Assembly: GCA_030740295.1 (NCBI GenBank)
Contig: JASLXP010000091.1
Coordinates: 1-9,396 of the forward strand
DNA from: Planctomycetota bacterium
Lineage (GTDB): Bacteria > Planctomycetota > PUPC01 > JACPCR01
Direction: 5' to 3'
Length of the DNA: 9,396 nt
The notes beneath the pieces are model-generated. The model did not search any database. It was not told where the DNA came from and was given only the letters and a program-made list of their open reading frames with translations. Positions within the stretch are counted from its first letter, which is position 1, and every line of letters starts with the position of its first letter. This document shows positions 1 through 4,381 of the stretch, in pieces. Position numbers and translations under genes: made by a program.

Positions 1-1
1 G

Positions 2-979
2 TATTCTCTTGGTTACTCCGGGCAGGGCGCAGGCTATTTCGGGATCGGGCTGCATCTCGACGCGACAGGCGACGATACTTTTTATCTGCTCGGAGACGGC
101 CAGGGATACGGCGGCACGGGTGGCGTCGGCGTACTGGCGAACGTCAGCGGCAACGACACCTACACTGCCGAGCCCGATTCCGCGAAGGCGGGACGGCCTG
201 ATTACCATTCGCAGAACAAAATCACGGTCAGCCAGGCGCAGGGCTGCGGTGCCGGAATGAGAGCAGACGGCTCGCACGGACACGCCTGGGCGGGAGGACT
301 TGGCGCGCTCATCGATATCGAAGGAAACGACAAATACGAATCAGGAAACTGGTCCATCGGAACCGGCTACTGGTACGGCACAGGTCTGGTTTACGACGGC
401 GACGGCGATGACACCTATACAAGCGTCTACTTTACTCAGGCATCAGGCGCGCACTTTGCTATCGGTGCTATCATTGATGAGGGTGGGAATGATTCTCACC
501 TTCTGCGCGAGACATCCGGGGCCGGTCTGGCCTTTGGATGGGATTTCACCGTCGCGCTGCTCATTGCCAAAGGAGGGGACGACAAGTACGAGGCCAATCG
601 AATCAGCATCGGCAACGCCCAGATTCGCTCAAACGCGCTCCTGATCGATATCGGCGGAAACGACACCTACACGCTTGGCAAGAACGGAGCGGGATTCGGG
701 GAAGCCACCTTTCTGAAATCCTACGCGGCGCCGGGCTACCAGTACGGCCCTTACAGCCTTTACGGAAACTCGATCGGTATGCTTCTCGATATCGGCGGCG
801 AAGATAAATACCTGAACAAAATCCCCAAGAAAGAGCCAGAGCCTGCCGCGCAGACAGGCAACAACAAGACGTGGCTCAAACCGGCAAAAGACCATGCGAA
901 CTTCGGTTATCGGAGCTTCGGAATTGGTTTCGATACCGAAACCGGCACGGTGCCTGATCTCTATCTGGGTGGGAAGTAG
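2..979 (+). CDS. Gly/Asp-rich repeat protein, 3' part only (5' end outside window)
   Basis: The frame is open from base 2 to the TAG at 977-979, giving 325 residues with no start. An internal ATG at 257 would begin a shorter protein, but the repeats continue upstream of it, so the gene is cut by the window edge. At least eight copies of a motif of the form G-x-[LI]-[LI]-D-x-G-G-[ND]-D-x-Y are visible (for example LLIDIGGNDTYTL and LGALIDIEGNDKYES). Their central Gly falls near residues 23, 50, 108, 135, 162, 192, 219 and 266 of the fragment, so the commonest spacing is 27 residues. The last 55 residues are less regular and richer in Lys and Pro. The acidic Asp/Asn-Asp turns recall calcium-binding repeats, but the RTX nonapeptide is not present. 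A beta-solenoid fold and an exported or surface location are inferences; no signal peptide can be seen. Function unknown. Confidence 0.85.
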   Translation, partial: YSLGYSGQGAGYFGIGLHLDATGDDTFYLLGDGQGYGGTGGVGVLANVSGNDTYTAEPDSAKAGRPDYHSQNKITVSQAQGCGAGMRADGSHGHAWAGGLGALIDIEGNDKYESGNWSIGTGYWYGTGLVYDGDGDDTYTSVYFTQASGAHFAIGAIIDEGGNDSHLLRETSGAGLAFGWDFTVALLIAKGGDDKYEANRISIGNAQIRSNALLIDIGGNDTYTLGKNGAGFGEATFLKSYAAPGYQYGPYSLYGNSIGMLLDIGGEDKYLNKIPKKEPEPAAQTGNNKTWLKPAKDHANFGYRSFGIGFDTETGTVPDLYLGGK

Positions 980-999
980 GCGAAGCCGCCGAATGTTTC

Positions 1000-1034
1000 T
1001 GGATACTGGATGCTGGATGCTGGATGCTGGATGC
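1000..1034. repeat. Heptanucleotide tandem repeat (TGGATGC)
   Basis: Five consecutive 7-bp units follow the stop of the repeat-protein gene: TGGATAC once, then TGGATGC four times without change. The array is intergenic and encodes nothing obvious. Such simple arrays vary in copy number by replication slippage. Confidence 0.9.
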
Positions 1035-1062
1035 GTGTGCTGTAAGTGGCCCTGCGTCCGCG

Positions 1063-1115
1063 TCTCACGTCTCCCGCAAGCGTGAGATTCCACGGGGCAA
1101 GCGGCAAGCCCGTGG
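1063..1115. terminator. Two adjacent hairpins between convergent genes, possible bidirectional terminator
   Basis: Hairpin 1 pairs TCTCACG (1063-1069) with CGTGAGA (1081-1087) across an 11-nt loop. Hairpin 2 pairs CCACGGG (1090-1096) with CCCGTGG (1109-1115) across a 12-nt loop and abuts the stop codon (1116-1118) of the leftward gene. Both stems have 7 perfect pairs. Their place between two converging genes suits termination in both directions. No T-tract follows on either strand, so this is not a textbook intrinsic terminator; a repeat-derived palindrome is the alternative. Confidence 0.4.
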
Positions 1116-1490
1116 TTACACCAACCCCTCCAGAATCTTTTCAATATCCCCAACACACGTTCTCAGTGAAGCTTCTGCCATCTTGAAATTCGTGTGATCG
1201 GAGATCTCGGGCAGCTCCTCGGCGAGCTGTGCGGATGCCGCCTGGAGGCGTTTCAGCTTGTTTCTTGCGAGTTTGAGATATCGCTCGACGTCTCGGTCCC
1301 GATACGAGCCTTCAAGGGCCCGCGCAAAATCGAACAACGCACGCGGTATGGCCAGCAGTTCCATTTCCTCCTCAAACTCATCCGAATGCTTGAGGAACGT
1401 GCGTACCATCCAGATATGAGCGAGAAGCGCATTGATGCGTTCCATCGCCTCTTCCGGCGAAATGCTGGCGGCGGGTGACTGTTGATTCAT
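1116..1490 (-). CDS. Small helical conserved hypothetical protein
   Basis: This gene encodes 124 residues with no signal peptide or membrane segment, so it is probably cytoplasmic. The sequence is strongly amphipathic and alpha-helical: helices are expected around residues 12-36, 38-60, 65-92 and 101-121. Two polar patches stand out, HIWMVRTFLKH (25-35) and SDHTNFKMAE (97-106), and could form a binding surface. I cannot assign a named family with certainty; it resembles small uncharacterised proteins I associate with planctomycete genomes. The start lies 5 bp after the stop of the upstream membrane-protein gene. The purine-rich 3' end of that gene (GAGGACGAGG) is the only ribosome-site candidate, so translational coupling in a two-gene operon is likely. 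Confidence is high that it is coding, low for any role. Confidence 0.75.
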   Translation of the reverse strand: MNQQSPAASISPEEAMERINALLAHIWMVRTFLKHSDEFEEEMELLAIPRALFDFARALEGSYRDRDVERYLKLARNKLKRLQAASAQLAEELPEISDHTNFKMAEASLRTCVGDIEKILEGLV

Positions 1491-1495
1491 CGGAC

Positions 1496-2047
1496 TCAGG
1501 ATTCCTCGTCCTCCAGTGCGGGGCTTTCGACCCCTGCCTTTGCTTGTGATTCCTGTTTCTTGGGCGGGTGACCATGAGGCGTGAAGTAAGCAACCAGAAC
1601 GATGCCCACAGCAACCAGCGCAATGCCCACGAGCATAAGAGGGTTCGGTCTGGATTTGGTTGTGATCATCGAGACGATTGCCGTAAGGGTGACAGCGCCG
1701 CCAAAGACAATCGGCATGACGAGCTCGGCTTTCGGCGGCCCATTAAATGAGATCATCGCAGAGGTCAGGCTGAGCGCGCCAAGCGCTCCCAGTGTGCCCG
1801 CGGCGAATCCCCACTTGAGCGCGGCCGATTGCGCACCCAAAAACTCAAAACTGTCCCCCTTGACCTTCATAGCGATGATGCCGCCAATGATGGCGATGAC
1901 CAGGTAGGCCAGCCCAATCCCCACGTAAGGCTTGAACGGACTCCACAGTTTTTCCGGACTCCGTGAATGGGCCAGAGTAGGGCCGTAAAGTCCCCAGCAG
2001 ATGGCAGTGCCGAAGGCAAAAATAATCGGGAGCATTGGGATTTTCAT
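1496..2047 (-). CDS. Five-helix membrane protein, EamA/DMT-like half transporter
   Basis: This gene encodes 183 residues with five predicted membrane helices near residues 5-25, 39-61, 78-101, 108-128 and 135-155. A charged, Pro/Glu/Lys-rich tail (156-183) includes the turn HGHPP. Features recalling drug/metabolite transporter (EamA) domains are the aromatic-Gly N-terminal helix (CWGLYGP), the small-residue helix AAGTLGALGALSLTSAM, and the Pro-led helix VMPIVFGGAVTL. EamA proteins normally have ten helices in two repeats; this is one repeat's worth, so it would have to act as a dimer or does something else. Substrate unknown. The start at 2047 has only a weak GA-rich ribosome site upstream. 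It is the first gene of a leftward pair with the 124-residue protein 5 bp downstream, suggesting joint expression. Confidence 0.8.
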   Translation of the reverse strand: MKIPMLPIIFAFGTAICWGLYGPTLAHSRSPEKLWSPFKPYVGIGLAYLVIAIIGGIIAMKVKGDSFEFLGAQSAALKWGFAAGTLGALGALSLTSAMISFNGPPKAELVMPIVFGGAVTLTAIVSMITTKSRPNPLMLVGIALVAVGIVLVAYFTPHGHPPKKQESQAKAGVESPALEDEES

Positions 2048-2172
2048 AGATACGCTCGTTGAGTGTGGGGTGCCTTGAAGGGAGGGATGGTACAGGTGCT
2101 TACGGACAGTTCAAAAGGGGAGAAAGGTGAAGGAAGATTCGAGCAGATGCGTGTGCATCCTGCTCAGGAACT
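2048..2172. other. Spacer upstream of the membrane-protein gene
   Basis: This purine-rich non-coding stretch must hold any promoter of the leftward membrane-protein gene if that gene is not read through from the dioxygenase gene. No convincing -35/-10 pair or operator was found. A minor palindrome ATGC-GTGT-GCAT sits near 2148-2159. Confidence 0.4.
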
Positions 2173-2281
2173 GAATGAAGAATGACGATTTCTGATTTTC
2201 GATTTTCGAAGTCAGAATTGTGCTGCTTAAACAAATGTTTGACTTCAGAATTCAGAAATCAGCAATCATCATTCTTTATTC
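2173..2281. repeat. Long imperfect inverted repeat, AT-rich (42-nt arms)
   Basis: The left arm 2173-2214 and right arm 2240-2281 are reverse complements at 34 of 42 positions, around a 25-nt loop that contains AAACAAATGTTT. Both outer ends (GAAT...AAGAATGA) and inner ends (GAAGTCA) match best, with mismatches concentrated in the middle. The element is far more AT-rich than the flanking genes. It begins about 30 bp downstream of the dioxygenase stop codon and may sit in its 3' untranslated region. It could be a dispersed fold-back repeat or an RNA-stabilising hairpin. No T-tract supports intrinsic termination. Confidence 0.75.
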
Positions 2282-2312
2282 GGATTTCCAAAATCGGAAT
2301 GCGTCGAACACC

Positions 2313-3227
2313 TCAGCCCTTTGCCCCGCTGAGCCCGCTGTCTTCTGCCCATGCTTTCAGAGGAATGTCCTCCTCTACCGGCCGCCAGAATCTCGAGACC
2401 GGTTGAGAGCCCGGATCATCGCCGACATAGTTGTCCTTACCTGTCCCCAACTCGCCTAGAAGCTGCTTCTGAATCGGATTGCAGCGTTCGATCAGTTCAG
2501 CCGGCTGATGCATGTAATCCGAAGGCCGCACCCAGCGATGTGTGTAACCAAAGTAGAGACACTTGCGCGTGTGAGGCGATAGATTTGGCGTGACGCAATG
2601 CAACAACGCCGTTCGCCACAGCATGGCAGTGCCCGGCCGGACATTGACCTCAACGATGCACTCCGGATCTACCATCGACTCACCATCCCTCTCAATCCAG
2701 ACATTCTTCAGATGACTGCCCCGGGCCACACAGATCGCGCCGCTGTTGTGTTGGGTCAGATCGGTCAGGTAATAAGCAACCTTCACTTCCATGAACGGGA
2801 TCTGCCCATTGATCCGCGGCCAGCCAAAATTCGGTCCGTCTGCATGCCAGGGAAAAAAGCTGTCCGTTGCGCCGAGCCCCTTCTCTGCGACGTCGGGCGA
2901 TTGCGGAGGCCGGATGTCCATATGCGAGGTCCGGATCTGAATGTTGAATCCAATCGCATCCACGATGAGAGGCAGCATGATCGGATGAGTCACCATTTCG
3001 AGGAATGAATCATCGAGCCTTGGGATATCGCGCATCTGGAATGGCTCGTCTTGCGTGCAGTAATCGCCTGCCAGATGCTCTTCATGAAGGCGGTCAGTCA
3101 GTGAAAGCAGGTTGTCAACTTCGTCCGCGCTCAATGCATCTTCAATCAGGACGAAGCCATCTTCATCGAATTGAACTCGCTGAGCGGGGGAAAGACCGGT
3201 GTTGGCGGCGTTGGCCATTTGATTCAT
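2313..3227 (-). CDS. Phytanoyl-CoA dioxygenase (PhyH) family Fe(II)/2-oxoglutarate oxygenase
   Basis: This gene encodes 304 residues, a typical length for bacterial PhyH proteins. The N-terminal segment FDEDGFVLIEDALSADEVD (20-38) is the family's opening motif. The double-stranded beta-helix core carries the iron ligands H128 and D130 (FPWHADGPNFGWP) and the distal H210 (TALLHCVTPN). R221 (HTRKCLYFGY) is placed to bind the 2-oxoglutarate carboxylate, and the GxxCVARGSH strand at 163-172 is also typical. The protein should hydroxylate or otherwise oxidise a small organic substrate using O2 and 2-oxoglutarate in the cytoplasm. The substrate cannot be read from sequence: members act on phytanoyl-CoA, ectoine, halogenation targets and many secondary metabolites. 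The chosen ATG lacks a clear Shine-Dalgarno; a second ATG three codons on (3216-3218) is equally possible. It is divergent from the HD gene across 93 bp. Confidence 0.93.
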   Translation of the reverse strand: MNQMANAANTGLSPAQRVQFDEDGFVLIEDALSADEVDNLLSLTDRLHEEHLAGDYCTQDEPFQMRDIPRLDDSFLEMVTHPIMLPLIVDAIGFNIQIRTSHMDIRPPQSPDVAEKGLGATDSFFPWHADGPNFGWPRINGQIPFMEVKVAYYLTDLTQHNSGAICVARGSHLKNVWIERDGESMVDPECIVEVNVRPGTAMLWRTALLHCVTPNLSPHTRKCLYFGYTHRWVRPSDYMHQPAELIERCNPIQKQLLGELGTGKDNYVGDDPGSQPVSRFWRPVEEDIPLKAWAEDSGLSGAKG

Positions 3228-3320
3228 GGTGTGAGAGGAGGATGCTACGATGCAGGGACAATGCTGTTGATATCAGGTTCAAACAGAAAATGACCGTTCA
3301 TTCAATCCCGGGAGAGAACA
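3228..3320. promoter_or_regulatory. Divergent control region between PhyH and HD genes
   Basis: These 93 bp separate two divergent starts and must contain at least one promoter. On the + strand there is a perfect AGGAGG (3236-3241), 8 nt before an ATG (3250) that opens a six-codon frame MQGQCC ending at 3270. A small inverted repeat AATGA-CCGT-TCATT (3289-3302) lies just before the HD gene's ribosome site (GGGAG, 3310-3314) and could be an operator. No promoter hexamers are convincing. Confidence 0.4.
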
Positions 3321-3878
3321 ATGAAACGTGATGAAGCCTTCGCTTTACTCCAGGAATACACCAAAAATGAATCGTTGATCAAGCACGCACTGTCGGTCGA
3401 GGCCGCTATGCGTTTCTACGCAGAGAAGCTGGGCGAAGATCAGGAAGTCTGGTCGCTCACTGGGTTGCTTCACGACTTCGATTATGAGCGATGGCCGGAA
3501 CCGCCGGAACACACGCTGGAGGGTGCGAAGATTCTGCGTGAACGCGGCATCGATGAAGAAATCGTTGGTGCCATCCTATCCCACGCGGAATGGAATCTGG
3601 AGGACTATCCTCGTGACAGTCTGATCCGAAAAGTGCTGTTTGCGGTAGACGAACTATGCGGCTTCATCACGGCTGTGGCGTACGTCCGTCCGGAGAAACT
3701 GAACGGCATGACAGCGAAAAGTGTCCGGAAGAAGATGAAACAGAAATCCTTCGCGGCCGCGGTGAAACGCGAAGACATCACGGACGGCGCCGAACTCCTG
3801 GGCCTCGAGGTGGCCGAGCATATCACCAACGTGATTCAGGCGATGCAGCGGGTTGCAGGTGAATTGGGGTTGGAGTGA
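3321..3878 (+). CDS. HD/HDIG-domain metal-dependent phosphohydrolase
   Basis: This gene encodes 185 residues, the usual size for stand-alone HDIG-type hydrolases. The metal-binding set is complete: H22 (IKHALSVE), the H51-D52 doublet (GLLHDFDYE), H64 (HTLEGAKIL), H88 (AILSHAEW) and D110 (FAVDELCGF). The enzyme should hydrolyse a phosphate ester, probably of a nucleotide or related metabolite, in the cytoplasm with a divalent metal; the substrate is not predictable. The C-terminal third (120-185) is helical, with the Lys-rich segment SVRKKMKQKS typical of this subfamily and an acidic end. GGGAG at 3310-3314, 6 nt before the ATG, is a good ribosome site and supports this start. The gene is monocistronic as far as visible: the next rightward gene is 503 bp on. 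Its pairing with the divergent dioxygenase suggests but does not prove a shared process. Confidence 0.92.
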   Translation: MKRDEAFALLQEYTKNESLIKHALSVEAAMRFYAEKLGEDQEVWSLTGLLHDFDYERWPEPPEHTLEGAKILRERGIDEEIVGAILSHAEWNLEDYPRDSLIRKVLFAVDELCGFITAVAYVRPEKLNGMTAKSVRKKMKQKSFAAAVKREDITDGAELLGLEVAEHITNVIQAMQRVAGELGLE

Positions 3879-3953
3879 ATCCCCTTTTCTCTTCGTCGTA
3901 ATCTTCGTCTTCTTGTCCTCTAGACTCAAAGAAAGCGCGATTGGTTTTCCGTT
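3879..3953. other. Spacer after HD gene, pyrimidine-rich
   Basis: This stretch is CT-rich on the + strand with repeated CTTCGTC/TCTTCGTC words and no reading frame with gene-like character. It contains GTCCTCTAGAC at 3915-3925, the left copy of an 11-bp inverted repeat whose partner is at 4267-4277. Confidence 0.5.
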
Positions 3954-4189
3954 CTTCAGTCCCGATGGGACGACGGCAACTAGCCCCGGACTTCAGTCCG
4001 GGGTATGCGAAGCGAGGCAAGAAAATGCCCACAGCGCAAATTTATGAAAGCGGCTGAAATGGCCGAATTCATCCATTTCAGCCGCTTTCATAAATTTGCG
4101 CTGCGGGCAGGAGATTCGTGGGAGGCGCCAACCCCGGGCTGCGCTGCGCTTGCCCGGGGCTACATGCCACCGTCCCTCCGGGACTGAAG
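3954..4189. repeat. Nested palindromic element (fold-back, MITE-like) with 36-nt central hairpin
   Basis: The ends are inverted repeats starting CTTCAGTCCC: left 3954-3989 against right 4154-4189 agree at 30 of 36 positions. Inside each end lies a small hairpin, GTCCC-GAT-GGGAC (3959-3971) and GTCCC-TCC-GGGAC (4172-4184). Next comes a GC-rich hairpin: CCCCGGAC-TTCA-GTCCGGGG (3984-4003) on the left, and CCCCGGGC (4132-4139) with GCCCGGGG (4152-4159) on the right. The centre is a hairpin with arms 4027-4062 and 4073-4108, whose 36 positions pair except for one A-C mismatch (4031 and 4104), around a 10-nt loop (CCGAATTCAT). No protein is encoded. A non-autonomous mobile repeat is the most economical reading; transposase and target duplication were not found. 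Confidence 0.8.
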
Positions 4190-4381
4190 AGTTCACCTGA
4201 GTTGAAAGACACATCTCGTTTAAGATTTTGCCACGCTTAAGGTCCAGAATATTGCGCTTGTTCTGGGTCTAGAGGACGGGATCAGAAGTCAGAGGCTGAG
4301 ACAAAGATTGTTCCCCTAACTTGGAATCCAATCTCGTTCCTGTAAGGTGACGCTCCCCTAGCTACATCTCAGGATCTCAAA
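4190..4381. other. Leader region upstream of the giant propeller gene
   Basis: These 192 bp precede the giant gene. They hold GTCTAGAGGAC (4267-4277), inverted partner of the copy at 3915-3925. The only promoter-like pair is weak, TTGCCA (4228-4233) and TATTGC (4250-4255) with a 16-bp spacer. AGGA at 4371-4374, 7 nt before the ATG at 4382, is a good ribosome site. Confidence 0.4.

Noticed and set aside
9..260. 83-codon + frame in the first 260 bp
   Set aside because: It overlaps in another frame the long repeat-protein frame that starts off the left edge; its product is Arg/Thr/Ala-rich without motifs.
257..979. Start of the repeat protein at the ATG at 257
   Set aside because: The same frame continues upstream to base 2 with two further copies of the repeat, so this ATG is internal.
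2..979. RTX toxin or haemolysin
   Set aside because: The repeats contain Gly-Asn-Asp turns but not the GGxGxDxUx nonapeptide, and no type I secretion genes are present.
629..1156. 175-codon minus-strand frame
   Set aside because: It lies antisense to the repeat-protein gene and reads through the heptamer array and hairpins; composition is low-complexity and unlike a protein family.
4027..4108. Central palindrome as an intrinsic terminator or integron attC site
   Set aside because: No T-tract follows either arm, and no integrase gene or attC-type core bulges are seen.
4005..4187. Short + frame (60 codons) and its minus-strand counterpart across the nested palindrome
   Set aside because: Both strands give near-identical peptides only because the DNA is an inverted repeat; there is no ribosome site and no gene-like composition.
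4228..4255. TTGCCA-16 bp-TATTGC as promoter of the giant gene
   Set aside because: The downstream hexamer matches the sigma-70 consensus poorly and the spacer is 16 bp; not strong enough to annotate.
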